Part shown: positions 31,131-39,201 of the stretch, one piece after another
How the letters are laid out: the number at the start of each line of letters is the position of its first letter
Numbering within the stretch: the stretch's first letter is position 1
IMG/VR virus record: IMGVR_UViG_3300026512_000698
Location: 1-44,560 of that record
From: a virus
DNA: 44,560 bases
Strand: one strand, 5' to 3'
Notes under the pieces: generated by a model
What the model was told of the DNA's origin: nothing
The model's database searches: none
The model's input: only the letters and a program-made list of their open reading frames with translations
Translations under genes and position numbers: made by a program

Positions 31131-31537
31131 TAGATGTATTAAGTGAACAGTTGGGTAAAACTATTGTAATGAGAGGGAGTGAATATGTAGATTTAGTAAC
31201 TCTTAGTACTTTAAGTCAAAGTGATGTGGATGAGGCTTTAGCTGAACAGCAAAGACTTTTAGATGTTGATATATTAGCATTACAACAAGATGGGTTTAAC
31301 AATGCAATTCAAAAACACTTAGACACGCAAGCACAAAGTCTTAGATATGACAACATAAATGCTATTGGTAAGTATGTTGGTTATGCGAACGACTTTCAAG
31401 CTGAAGCTGAAGCACTGGGTGCTTGGGCTAGTTCTTGTTGGAAAGTTGCTGGAGAGATTGAAGCAGATGTAAAAGCTGGGAATATAGATATGCCTACAGT
31501 TGATACAGTATTGGCAGAATTGCCAGATTATGAATAG
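31100..31537 (+). CDS. Putative tail-fibre assembly/structural protein
   Basis: 145 residues, overlapping the reverse transcriptase end by 31 nt, with a GAGGAG ribosome site. The C-terminal half (QKHLDTQAQSLRYDNINAI, YVGYANDFQAEAEALGAWAS, WKVAGEI) resembles domains found in phage fibre-assembly proteins (DUF4376-like). It may help fold the variable fibre. Tentative. Confidence 0.6.
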   Translation: MQDEISVKPLVDVLSEQLGKTIVMRGSEYVDLVTLSTLSQSDVDEALAEQQRLLDVDILALQQDGFNNAIQKHLDTQAQSLRYDNINAIGKYVGYANDFQAEAEALGAWASSCWKVAGEIEADVKAGNIDMPTVDTVLAELPDYE

Positions 31538-31545
31538 TAGAAATT

Positions 31546-31773
31546 ATGACAAAGCAAGAGATGATAGCTAAGTTTGAAGATGATACAAGTAAGAGGAGTA
31601 GGATAATGCGTCTACTCCTCGTCCTTGACCAACTAGGGAATGTAGTATTTTTTAACGGAAGTCAAGATGAAACTATATCAAGCCATATCGGAAGAACAGG
31701 TAAAGCTAAGTGGCTATGTAAGATTTTACAAAAATTAGAGAGTAAACATTGCTTAAAGAGCTTGGGAGAATAA
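31546..31773 (+). CDS. Small conserved phage protein
   Basis: 75 residues. Pattern LDQLGNVVFFNGSQDETISSHIGR followed by a helical end with His and Cys is one I have seen in small proteins near phage lysis genes, with no known function. It lies 8 nt after its neighbour and 3 nt before the next gene. Confidence 0.6.
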   Translation: MTKQEMIAKFEDDTSKRSRIMRLLLVLDQLGNVVFFNGSQDETISSHIGRTGKAKWLCKILQKLESKHCLKSLGE

Positions 31774-31776
31774 AAT

Positions 31777-32361
31777 ATGACAGATGATGTAATGAAAGAC
31801 TTAGTTACTAAGCATGATGCAACTATAACACAGTTAGTTGCTAGTGTTGAGCATCTAGTTAGTTCACAAGCTGAGACAAATACACAGCTAAAAGATATCA
31901 GTAAGTACTTAGCTAAACAAGCAGTATTTAGTACTCGATTTGACAGTATGGACAAAGAACTTACTGATAGCTTTAAGAGGGTACATCGTCGTATTGATGA
32001 GATTGATGATATACAAAAGAATGAGAGCGGTTGCAATAGCGTGAGACTACTAACCAAAGATATAGAATCACTAACTAAAGACACTATCAGACTTGTAGGG
32101 CTTAGTGAAGACCATAGACTAAGTATAGAAGCACTCCAAAAAGTTCAGAGTAACTACCCAAGTTCTGGAGCTATTAGATGGGGTGTAGGTATAGTAATAC
32201 TTTATGTTGTAACATTTGGAACTTATGTAGTTCAATCGTTAAACATATTATCTAATACAGAAGTAAAGATTACGGCTCTTGTAGAAAGAGACATAGTAGA
32301 CATAGATAGATTAACAATAAAAGTAGAAAAATTAGTAGATAAAATGATGAAGGATAAATAA
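31777..32361 (+). CDS. Coiled-coil membrane protein of the lysis region
   Basis: 194 residues. A long coiled coil (about 1-115) precedes one transmembrane helix (WGVGIVILYVVTFGTYVVQSL, about 130-150) and a short helical tail. It couples to the endolysin by TAATG. It could be a spanin- or holin-like lysis factor, or a virion protein. Position favours lysis. Confidence 0.6.
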   Translation: MTDDVMKDLVTKHDATITQLVASVEHLVSSQAETNTQLKDISKYLAKQAVFSTRFDSMDKELTDSFKRVHRRIDEIDDIQKNESGCNSVRLLTKDIESLTKDTIRLVGLSEDHRLSIEALQKVQSNYPSSGAIRWGVGIVILYVVTFGTYVVQSLNILSNTEVKITALVERDIVDIDRLTIKVEKLVDKMMKDK

Positions 32362-32837
32362 TGGGTGCCAAGTTTAAAGATGCAATAAATAAAACTTTGA
32401 TTAGTGAGGGTGGTTATGTAAATGATCCACAAGATAGAGGTGGTGAGACAAACTTTGGAATCTCAAAGAGAGCTTACCCAGATGTAGATATAAAAAATCT
32501 AACAGTAGCTGGTGCAAAAGAGATTTATAAGCGTGACTACTGGGATAGAGTTAGAGCTGATGAGATAAACTCACAAGAGATAGCAAATGGGTTATTTGAT
32601 ACAGCAGTAAACATGGGTGTTCGTACTGCATCTAAACTACTTCAAGCTTGTGTAGATGCTCATCCTGATGGAATAATTGGCAATGTGAGTATACAAAAGA
32701 TAAATAGCATGGATACTGAAACATTGTTGCTGAGATTTAAGATAAGCAAAATAGCTAGATATACATACTTAGCTAAGAAACGACCAGCAAATCGTAAATA
32801 TCTGCTAGGTTGGATAAATAGAGCGTTGGAGGCTTAA
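32361..32837 (+). CDS. Endolysin, glycoside hydrolase family 108
   Basis: 158 residues. SEGGYVNDPQDRGGETNFGIS with catalytic Glu16 is the GH108 (DUF847) muramidase signature; AKEIYKRDYWDRVRAD and GLFDTAVNMG follow as in the family, and the C-terminal peptidoglycan-binding part (HPDGIIGNVSIQKIN) is fused to it. It cuts the glycan strands of the cell wall at the end of infection. No signal peptide, so it needs the holin encoded next. Confidence 0.9.
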   Translation: MGAKFKDAINKTLISEGGYVNDPQDRGGETNFGISKRAYPDVDIKNLTVAGAKEIYKRDYWDRVRADEINSQEIANGLFDTAVNMGVRTASKLLQACVDAHPDGIIGNVSIQKINSMDTETLLLRFKISKIARYTYLAKKRPANRKYLLGWINRALEA

Positions 32838-32838
32838 G

Positions 32839-33243
32839 ATGGGATTTTTTGATTTTTTAGGAAGTGGAATAGTTGAGAGTGTTGGAAAAGTTGCAGATGA
32901 ACTGATAACTTCTGATGAAGAACGCATGGAAAAAGATAATGAGAAATTAAAAACAAAACTTTCATTTGAAAATGAGATGGCTAAAAATGATTTAGCTTAT
33001 GAAGGGGAACTCACTAAAAGACTTCAAAGCGACAATCGAGGTAACTTTTTAACAAAGAGTGCTAGACCTATTACTCTTTACTTGATGCTTGGCTTGATTG
33101 GTATCATGGTTTTTGGAAATATGTTTGGCATAGTAATAGATGATAAATACATAGATATGGTTCAGATACTAGCTATGACTGTTTTTTCATTTTATTTTGG
33201 TGGTAAAAGTATAGAAGCTTTTAAACATGGAAAAGTTTTATGA
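32839..33243 (+). CDS. Holin, 3TM (GTA-type) family
   Basis: 134 residues. An amphipathic, charged N-terminal half is followed by SARPITLYLMLGLIGIMVFGNMFGIV and a second hydrophobic helix ending FYFGGKSIEAFKH, the pattern of the 3TM holin family found in gene transfer agents and phages. It opens the inner membrane for the endolysin. It overlaps the next gene by 4 nt. Confidence 0.82.
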   Translation: MGFFDFLGSGIVESVGKVADELITSDEERMEKDNEKLKTKLSFENEMAKNDLAYEGELTKRLQSDNRGNFLTKSARPITLYLMLGLIGIMVFGNMFGIVIDDKYIDMVQILAMTVFSFYFGGKSIEAFKHGKVL

Positions 33244-33602
33244 AGAAAAATAATAAACTTGCCAGTGTTGCAGTTGCAAAAGCTAGAGAACTACAAACTC
33301 TTATAGATACTTTAAATAGTACTACTGTTGGTGGGCTTAGTGATAGAATTGATGAAAATAATTTAGCTATTGCTCAACTTCAACAAGTTAATACCTCTAC
33401 AAATGAGACTATTAATGTTTTAATCAATAAACTTAATGCACTTGTTTCATTATTTGGAATTGAGTTTGACTCTGATGAAAAAATAACTAGTGAAGATTAT
33501 CTATCTCATACTCATTCATATGAAGATGCAACAATAAACGATACTACTGATGGAACTGGCGAAGAATCAGTTACCACAAAAACAACACAAGGGGTTAATT
33601 AA
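33240..33602 (+). CDS. Hypothetical structural protein
   Basis: 120 residues, ATGA-coupled to the holin. A coiled-coil-like core (DRIDENNLAIAQLQQVNTST) and a Thr/Asp/Ser-rich tail with DGTGEESVTTKT, similar in style to the fibre shaft. TAATG couples it to the next gene. It could be a trimerising fibre-type protein. Not recognised. Confidence 0.6.
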   Translation: MKKNNKLASVAVAKARELQTLIDTLNSTTVGGLSDRIDENNLAIAQLQQVNTSTNETINVLINKLNALVSLFGIEFDSDEKITSEDYLSHTHSYEDATINDTTDGTGEESVTTKTTQGVN

Positions 33603-34159
33603 TGGCTATTGTAACCACAGATTTAGAAACTATCTATAATGAGTTTTTAACAAAAGGTATAGAGCAGTTGGCGCAACTGCAAAAAGACACTCAGATGGAA
33701 GATGAACAATTTGCATCTGCTAGTAGCAGTGTTATTATTGGAGCTATGGCGAATAGTGCCAAAGCGTTAGAGGTGTTAAAAAGAAATGAGCTTATGGATA
33801 AGCAAATACAAACTGAGGTTAATAAAGCACTTGATGTGATAAGCTCAACTGCAGTTCGTGATGCTCAGTCCGCACAAGATATTATAAATAAACAAGCTCA
33901 AAAGATTTTAATAGATAAGCAAGTTTTAAAGCTTGTTGAGGATACATTGTTTACAGCTCAACAAAAAGCGGAACTGATTCGTTCTGTTGATTTTAACAAC
34001 AAGATTAAAGCACTTGACAGCTATGCTGATATGATTGGTACTATGGGTGCTGGTGGGTTGATAGTAAGTTCCAATATGTGGAGTACTCTATTTAAAATGA
34101 TAAATGATTTAAACAATGCAGCTACTATACCAGAATCAACTACTGTTGTTAAGGCTTAG
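33602..34159 (+). CDS. Hypothetical virion protein
   Basis: 185 residues, almost all helical, Gln- and Ala-rich (LAQLQKDTQMEDEQFASASS, ALDVISSTAVRDAQSAQDI). The length and composition resemble tail or internal virion proteins of podoviruses. No known domain. Confidence 0.6.
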   Translation: MAIVTTDLETIYNEFLTKGIEQLAQLQKDTQMEDEQFASASSSVIIGAMANSAKALEVLKRNELMDKQIQTEVNKALDVISSTAVRDAQSAQDIINKQAQKILIDKQVLKLVEDTLFTAQQKAELIRSVDFNNKIKALDSYADMIGTMGAGGLIVSSNMWSTLFKMINDLNNAATIPESTTVVKA

Positions 34160-34165
34160 GACAAT

Positions 34166-35236
34166 ATGAGTGATTTAGTTTACCAACCAGCAGGAGGAGA
34201 TGCTGGTTTTAGTGTAGTTGGTGGAGGAAGTGGAAGTGACTGGTTTGGGAATGGTCTTCCAGCAGATGGTGGCTCTCGAACTACATCTACTGGAAGCAGA
34301 ACTCAAACGGATATAACTACCGTAGATTATTTGATAGATAATGCTGGAAGTAACCTCGGCAGCTTAGATAACCCTTACGATAAAACAGTACAGACAGGAA
34401 CAAAACATATAGATATATATATCCCTATATGTGGGAGAACTGGTTGTGTTATGAGATATAGCAGAACAATCCATGTTCCTATATATGGAGATAATCCAGC
34501 ATATTATGAGTATGAAAATACATTAACAAAAGCTCAAACAGCAGTCTATAATGATGTTTACAATTTTTCATCAAGTAATTATTCGAGTGCATTATCTGAT
34601 GCAACAAGCAATCTAAAAGAAAATTATGATAATGATAGATTTGGAGATATAAATAATATATCCAACTACTTAGATGATATGCAGTTTTTAGAGTCAAGTA
34701 TATATGACTTACAACTTCAAGATGAGCTTACTTCTAATTATAATAGGATTAGTGATACTAATAATAGTTCTTTAATCCAAGACCAAAAAGAAGAATTATC
34801 TAACTTGCAATCTGAGTATAATAAGCTAACTGCTGAATATGATAATAAAAAATTCCAAGATACTTTAAAAGCATTACAAAATCAAAATAGGTCTAGTTCG
34901 AATTCATCAGATTGGGTTTGGGATTATAATTATATACAAGTACCAAACTATGAAAGCTTTAATGGTTATTCAATATCTTACAATCAAGATATAAGGTCTA
35001 GCCTTGTTTTAAATACAACTAATGAACTAAATAGATGGATGGCTGGAGGGGACTTGTACGACGCTCCTCGTGCTGGGGATGTTTTGTTTAATCCTATTGG
35101 AGATATGAACACTGTAAAGTTCTTAGGATTGCAAAACAAAAACTTTACACCTAATCTAAATATAGCTTTTGCTAACCCTGATGTATATAAATCATTAGGG
35201 ATAAATGCTGGAGATGACAATTTCTCAGTATTGTAA
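34166..35236 (+). CDS. Hypothetical virion protein
   Basis: 356 residues. Gly/Ser/Thr-rich N-terminus (AGFSVVGGGSGSDWFGNG), a paired-Cys stretch (ICGRTGCVMRYSR), a coiled-coil middle (about 170-235) and a beta-rich, Asn-rich end. It ends the DGR/lysis transcription unit just before the second late-promoter element. Likely a tail or spike component; not recognised. Confidence 0.6.
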   Translation: MSDLVYQPAGGDAGFSVVGGGSGSDWFGNGLPADGGSRTTSTGSRTQTDITTVDYLIDNAGSNLGSLDNPYDKTVQTGTKHIDIYIPICGRTGCVMRYSRTIHVPIYGDNPAYYEYENTLTKAQTAVYNDVYNFSSSNYSSALSDATSNLKENYDNDRFGDINNISNYLDDMQFLESSIYDLQLQDELTSNYNRISDTNNSSLIQDQKEELSNLQSEYNKLTAEYDNKKFQDTLKALQNQNRSSSNSSDWVWDYNYIQVPNYESFNGYSISYNQDIRSSLVLNTTNELNRWMAGGDLYDAPRAGDVLFNPIGDMNTVKFLGLQNKNFTPNLNIAFANPDVYKSLGINAGDDNFSVL

Positions 35237-35242
35237 AAAAAC

Positions 35243-35293
35243 TTAAAACTACCAAATAGACATACCACTTAACCCATTTTTTCTCACTACAAT
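35243..35293 (+). promoter_or_regulatory. Structural-operon promoter 2 with 15-bp box
   Basis: The 31 bp at 35243-35273 are identical to 26968-26998 and end in GACATACCACTTAAC (35259-35273). Exactly 14 nt later is TACAAT (35288-35293) as -10. It drives the capsid/portal operon. Confidence 0.7.
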
Positions 35294-35325
35294 ACTTAAA
35301 ATAAAATGAAGTATAAGGATACAAA

Positions 35326-36072
35326 ATGGGAAAAGAAAATACAGAGGTAGCAACTGAGATGGAAGATATATTGGGTTTTAAAAAAGAAGAAGAGAATATA
35401 GTTGATGACAAAACTATATCTGATGATAAAAAACCTGATGATAAAAAAGAAGAAACTCCACCAGCACCTGTAACAAAAACAACTCCAGTTACGGATGAAC
35501 AAATCAGCATAAATCAAGAGATAGCTAAGATTGATGTAAAGATAACAGAACTTGAAAAAGAGACTGTTGATACAGATGATTTTTATGCAAATATTGAAGC
35601 TGAACTTAGTGAAGATGAACAAGCTTTAGAGTTTAGCGATAAACCAGCATATATGAAACTTGTGAATGCTAAGGCAAAAGAGTATGAAACAAAGCACTCT
35701 AAAGCAACTGAGATACAATCTCTTAAAGATACTAAAAAAGAGATGGAGAGTGTTTACGCTAGACAAAGTGCCATCGTTGAAGTTAGTACAGAATTTCCTG
35801 AGTATGATCATGAAAAAGTTTTAAGTTTTTTTAATGATGATTTAACAAAAAACCAACAACAAGCTATCTATGATGAGTCTACTTCTTATACTGATGTATA
35901 TAAAAAAGCTTATCAGAAGTATGTAGAGAGTAATCCTAAAAACATAAAACAAACCCCTGCTCCAGCTATACCAGATGTGAACAATGTAACTAAAGTCGTT
36001 CCATCGGATAATGATACGGATGATGGACTAAAAAGTGAAGACCAACAACTTCGTGATGCGATGGGTCTTTAA
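35326..36072 (+). CDS. Putative capsid scaffold protein
   Basis: 248 residues, very acidic and Lys-rich with a low-complexity N-terminus (DDKTISDDKKPDDKKEETP) and a long coiled coil (about 60-150). These properties and the place two genes before the major capsid protein fit a scaffolding protein. The ribosome site is AAGGA. No sequence family recognised. Confidence 0.65.
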   Translation: MGKENTEVATEMEDILGFKKEEENIVDDKTISDDKKPDDKKEETPPAPVTKTTPVTDEQISINQEIAKIDVKITELEKETVDTDDFYANIEAELSEDEQALEFSDKPAYMKLVNAKAKEYETKHSKATEIQSLKDTKKEMESVYARQSAIVEVSTEFPEYDHEKVLSFFNDDLTKNQQQAIYDESTSYTDVYKKAYQKYVESNPKNIKQTPAPAIPDVNNVTKVVPSDNDTDDGLKSEDQQLRDAMGL

Positions 36073-36080
36073 ACTAAATA

Positions 36081-36299
36081 ATGGAGAACAAGATGGATGA
36101 AAAAATAGTAGCTAAACCAACTAAGCGTGATGAATGGGAAATCAAAGATGATTTAAGAGCAGTTAAAAGAGCTTTGGCAGTTTTTAAAGATAAAGATAGA
36201 CTTAAAGATGTTCAAGACTTAATCAAAGAAAAAAAAGAGGTTGAGACTGAACTTGATGCTATTGCAGAGGGTAATCTAAAAGAAGCTTTAGGTCTTTAA
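36081..36299 (+). CDS. Small helical protein before the capsid gene
   Basis: 72 residues, charged and helical (KDDLRAVKRALAVFKDKDRL). Its last residues (LKEALGL) resemble the end of the scaffold-like protein (LRDAMGL), so the two may share a short capsid-binding tail. Unknown otherwise. Confidence 0.6.
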   Translation: MENKMDEKIVAKPTKRDEWEIKDDLRAVKRALAVFKDKDRLKDVQDLIKEKKEVETELDAIAEGNLKEALGL

Positions 36300-36309
36300 A
36301 AAGTATGTT

Positions 36310-36390
36310 CCTACCTTAAGTAAGGTAGTAAGAAGAGAACTCGCCAACCCTAACGGTATCCTCTTTTCTTACTATCTTACTTAGGGTAGG
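36310..36390. promoter_or_regulatory. Long RNA hairpin before the major capsid gene
   Basis: Positions 36310-36337 pair with 36361-36390: about 27 base pairs with two G-U pairs and a small bulge, loop of 23 nt. The G-U positions show that both strands of the stem tolerate compensating change. The left arm can also fold on itself (TACCTTA-AG-TAAGGTA). No U-tract follows, so processing, stabilisation or partial termination upstream of the capsid gene is more likely than simple termination. Confidence 0.65.
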
Positions 36391-36443
36391 CACAAATAAA
36401 AAATGTCATCAATTACATTGACATAAAAAAACAAGGAAATAAC

Positions 36444-37601
36444 ATGGGTGTTTTTAATGGAATGTCAGCTGTAGATTTTTTATCTGATGCTGATACAAGA
36501 GTTTCTTATAGTAAAGCTATAACAAAAGAAGTTACAAGAAAGTCGAAGGTTAAACCTTTTATTGCTACAAGTGAAAATGATACTACAAGTATTGTAAAAG
36601 TTGCTCTTAAAACGGCAGAGATGGGTTCAGTAGTTGGTGTTGAGATGGAAGACTCTCTTATTGAGAGTGGAGCTGTTGGAAATGTAGACTTTTCAGCAAG
36701 TGGTGAAGAGCTTAAAAATATTAAGCAATTTATCAAAATTGATAGATTTCAACATAAAGTTCCCTCAACTCAAAATATTGTAACTCAAAGAAAAGCTGAT
36801 AGCTTTAAATCAAGTGCAAAAACTCGTCTAGGTAACTGGGGTACTATGAAGTTTGATAAAATCTTCTTTTCTGCTATGAGTGCTGATTGTACAAACATTG
36901 TTGCAAGTGGTCATCATGAAGATGCTACTACTTCAAATATAACAAAAGCTGATGTTCTTACAACTGCTGATGTTGAAGAAGCAAAAAGAAGAGCATTGCT
37001 TGGTGTTGATTCTCAAGGTAATGGAGTTCCACCGCTTATACCTGTTAAAACTTCTCAAGAAGAAAACATGGGTTATTATGAAGAGGTTGAATACTTTGTA
37101 ATGTTTGTTGGAACTAACACAGCTCGTAACATCAAAAATGATGCTAACTGGGATGCTGCTAGAAAAGATGCACTAGAGCGTGGTAAAACAAACCCTATCT
37201 TTAGCGGTGCGTTAGGTTTTTGGGATGGTGTTCTTTTACTTGATGTAAAAACAGATACAGAGCGTCAATCTGGTGTACTTACTTCTAAGTCTAAATTTGT
37301 TGGTTTTGGAAATGTTAAGACTTCTGATTTAACTATTTATGCTGGTGATGGCGGACAAGAAACTGAAATCAACTTACTTGTTGGTGCTGGTGCATGTCAT
37401 GTTGTTGTAGATCAAGGTATTGCTTATTATGATTGGGCTGATGAAAAAGACCCTCGTAGAATGAATACTGGTATCGATCGAGTGTATGGTCTTGCTAAAA
37501 CAAAGTATGAAGCAAGTGCTAATGATGGTATCTTAGAAGATAGTATCTTTGATGGAAAAGATTATGGTGTTGTAGCTGTAGTTTCATCTACTGGTTTATA
37601 A
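36444..37601 (+). CDS. Major capsid protein, N4-gp56 type
   Basis: 385 residues with an AAGGAA ribosome site. The pattern of the N4-gp56/DUF4043 capsid family is clear: VSYSKAITKEVTRKSKV near the start, VEMEDSLIESGAVGNVDF, IDRFQHKVPSTQNIV, FVMFVGTNTARNIKNDANWD, NPIFSGALGFWDGV and the end GAGACHVVVDQGI. HK97-fold shell protein. The family is typical of podovirus-like phages. Confidence 0.88.
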   Translation: MGVFNGMSAVDFLSDADTRVSYSKAITKEVTRKSKVKPFIATSENDTTSIVKVALKTAEMGSVVGVEMEDSLIESGAVGNVDFSASGEELKNIKQFIKIDRFQHKVPSTQNIVTQRKADSFKSSAKTRLGNWGTMKFDKIFFSAMSADCTNIVASGHHEDATTSNITKADVLTTADVEEAKRRALLGVDSQGNGVPPLIPVKTSQEENMGYYEEVEYFVMFVGTNTARNIKNDANWDAARKDALERGKTNPIFSGALGFWDGVLLLDVKTDTERQSGVLTSKSKFVGFGNVKTSDLTIYAGDGGQETEINLLVGAGACHVVVDQGIAYYDWADEKDPRRMNTGIDRVYGLAKTKYEASANDGILEDSIFDGKDYGVVAVVSSTGL

Positions 37602-37610
37602 GGGTAAAAA

Positions 37611-37997
37611 ATGGCTATTACAGTTAAAAGAAAAAATCGTGAAATTCGTGACAGTGGTGTTATCACTACTGTCGTTACTGGTGCTAATGTTGGTCAAACT
37701 CTTGACTTTATGGGTATTGCTGATGGGTTTAGAGTTGTTGGAGTAAATGTAACTGTTGAAGAGGCATTTGCAAATGATAACAACACTATTGCTATTGGTT
37801 TAGAGGGTGACTACAATCGTTTTATAACTGCAACTGCTGTTAATGCAGTTAAAGGTATTGGGTTTAATAACCGTCAGTTTTCTGCATCTGCTCCTACGGC
37901 TATTGTTGCTGATATCGTTGGAGATGCTAGTGCTACGGGTAAGGCAATCATTACAGTAGAGTATGTAAAGCTTCCTGTATCTAAGCAAGAGTACTAG
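37611..37997 (+). CDS. Capsid-associated protein, possible decoration protein
   Basis: 128 residues, directly after the major capsid gene. Beta-rich, Ala/Val/Gly/Thr-rich and without charge clusters (VITTVVTGANVGQTLDFMG, SATGKAIITVEYVKL). Position and composition suggest a head decoration or fibre protein. Not recognised at family level. Confidence 0.6.
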   Translation: MAITVKRKNREIRDSGVITTVVTGANVGQTLDFMGIADGFRVVGVNVTVEEAFANDNNTIAIGLEGDYNRFITATAVNAVKGIGFNNRQFSASAPTAIVADIVGDASATGKAIITVEYVKLPVSKQEY

Positions 37998-38006
37998 GCT
38001 AAAGTT

Positions 38007-38327
38007 ATGGCTAAAGTACACTTCGCACCAAATAGTGCTATAAAGTATGTTGGGGCTAAGTCTAAAGAGTTTGTAACTTCTTTGGCTCGTCCTAAGCCTA
38101 GACTAAAAAAAGGTGACATAGTTATTGTTGATAAAAAAACAGCATTTAATCTTGTTACTAAAGGTTTTGGAGATTTTGAAAATGTAGAAGCGATAGAATT
38201 TGTAAAAAATGATGTAGCTACTTCAAATGAAATAACTCTTTTAAAAGCTGAAAATGAAGAACTTAAAAAAGAACTAGCTGAAGCGTTAGAACTTTTAGTA
38301 GCTGAAACTCCAGAGTCTAAGAAATAA
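38007..38327 (+). CDS. Hypothetical head protein
   Basis: 106 residues. A beta-rich front part (KGDIVIVDKKTAFNLVTKG) precedes a short coiled coil (EITLLKAENEELKKELAEAL). It lies between the capsid and adaptor genes. A head or packaging accessory role is inferred from position. Confidence 0.6.
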   Translation: MAKVHFAPNSAIKYVGAKSKEFVTSLARPKPRLKKGDIVIVDKKTAFNLVTKGFGDFENVEAIEFVKNDVATSNEITLLKAENEELKKELAEALELLVAETPESKK

Positions 38328-38329
38328 TC

Positions 38330-38917
38330 ATGAAAGCAAAAGACTTCATACTACAAGTTCGTGCAGATTTGCAAGAAAAATCAGAACATTGGAAAGATGA
38401 AGAGTTGCTAATCAAATTGCAAAGAAGCTATATGTCTTTGCAGTTTGACTTACCTTTTTTTATAACTAAAGATACTTTAGCTATAAAAAAAGATATAAGC
38501 CAATATCAACTACCTTTTAAAGTTTTAAAAAATGTAAGCCTATATGTTGATGACAAAAAATATGAATACAATGATATTGAGAACTTTCATATAACACTAA
38601 AAGATAGACAATATACTTTTGATGAAGATGTACTACTTCTTAACAATATACCTGTAAAAGATACAGAGGCAAAAATAGTATATATGTATGAAAAACAATT
38701 GCATACCATGAACTGTGAAATCGGTATACCCTTAAACTATCATAAAGCTTTAAGGCTTATGTTTTTAAGTGAGATACACGAAAAACCAACTAGAAACACA
38801 AAAGATAGAAACTTAAATACTCACTACTTAAAACTTTATGCACTAGAAGTAAACAAGCTTAAGCTTGGCAAAAAAGTAAGACCTGTAAATATAACATCAG
38901 AATTTCAAAGGATTTAA
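38330..38917 (+). CDS. Putative head-to-tail adaptor protein
   Basis: 195 residues. The start (AKDFILQVRADLQEKSEHWKDEELLIKLQRSYMSLQFDLPFF) has the helix pattern of phage adaptor proteins that sit below the portal; a beta domain and a long C-terminal helix (YHKALRLMFLSEIHEKP) follow. Location next to the portal agrees. Family call is tentative. Confidence 0.65.
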   Translation: MKAKDFILQVRADLQEKSEHWKDEELLIKLQRSYMSLQFDLPFFITKDTLAIKKDISQYQLPFKVLKNVSLYVDDKKYEYNDIENFHITLKDRQYTFDEDVLLLNNIPVKDTEAKIVYMYEKQLHTMNCEIGIPLNYHKALRLMFLSEIHEKPTRNTKDRNLNTHYLKLYALEVNKLKLGKKVRPVNITSEFQRI

Positions 38918-38919
38918 CT

Positions 38920-39192
38920 ATGGCATGGACAACAAGAGATACAGCACTAACGATAGGAGGAGTTGGTTCACTGGCTTCTGCATGGGGTCAGTATAAAACA
39001 GATAAAGAGAGAAATAGACTTATCAACAAACAGATGGCATATGATAAAGAGCGTAATGATAAAGCAGATGCAAAGTTAAATCAAGCTCAAGATAATCTTG
39101 ATGATGCTTTTTCGGATAGTGACTTCAATGTTAAAAAGAAAAAGAAAAAAATCGGCGATGTAACAGTAGATGATACAACAACAGTAGTATAA
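38920..39192 (+). CDS. Small structural protein
   Basis: 90 residues. Gly/Ala-rich short hydrophobic start (ALTIGGVGSLASAWGQ) and a charged helical remainder with a Lys run. Similar N-termini occur in internal virion proteins that insert in membranes. Just upstream of the portal gene. Not recognised. Confidence 0.55.
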   Translation: MAWTTRDTALTIGGVGSLASAWGQYKTDKERNRLINKQMAYDKERNDKADAKLNQAQDNLDDAFSDSDFNVKKKKKKIGDVTVDDTTTVV

Positions 39193-39201
39193 GGCTAAAA
39201 G

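Noticed and set aside
35172-35811. Minus-strand open frames opposite the scaffold-like gene
   Set aside because: Hydrophobic, Phe/Ser-rich products typical of the antisense of Lys/Asp/Glu-rich genes; no ribosome sites.
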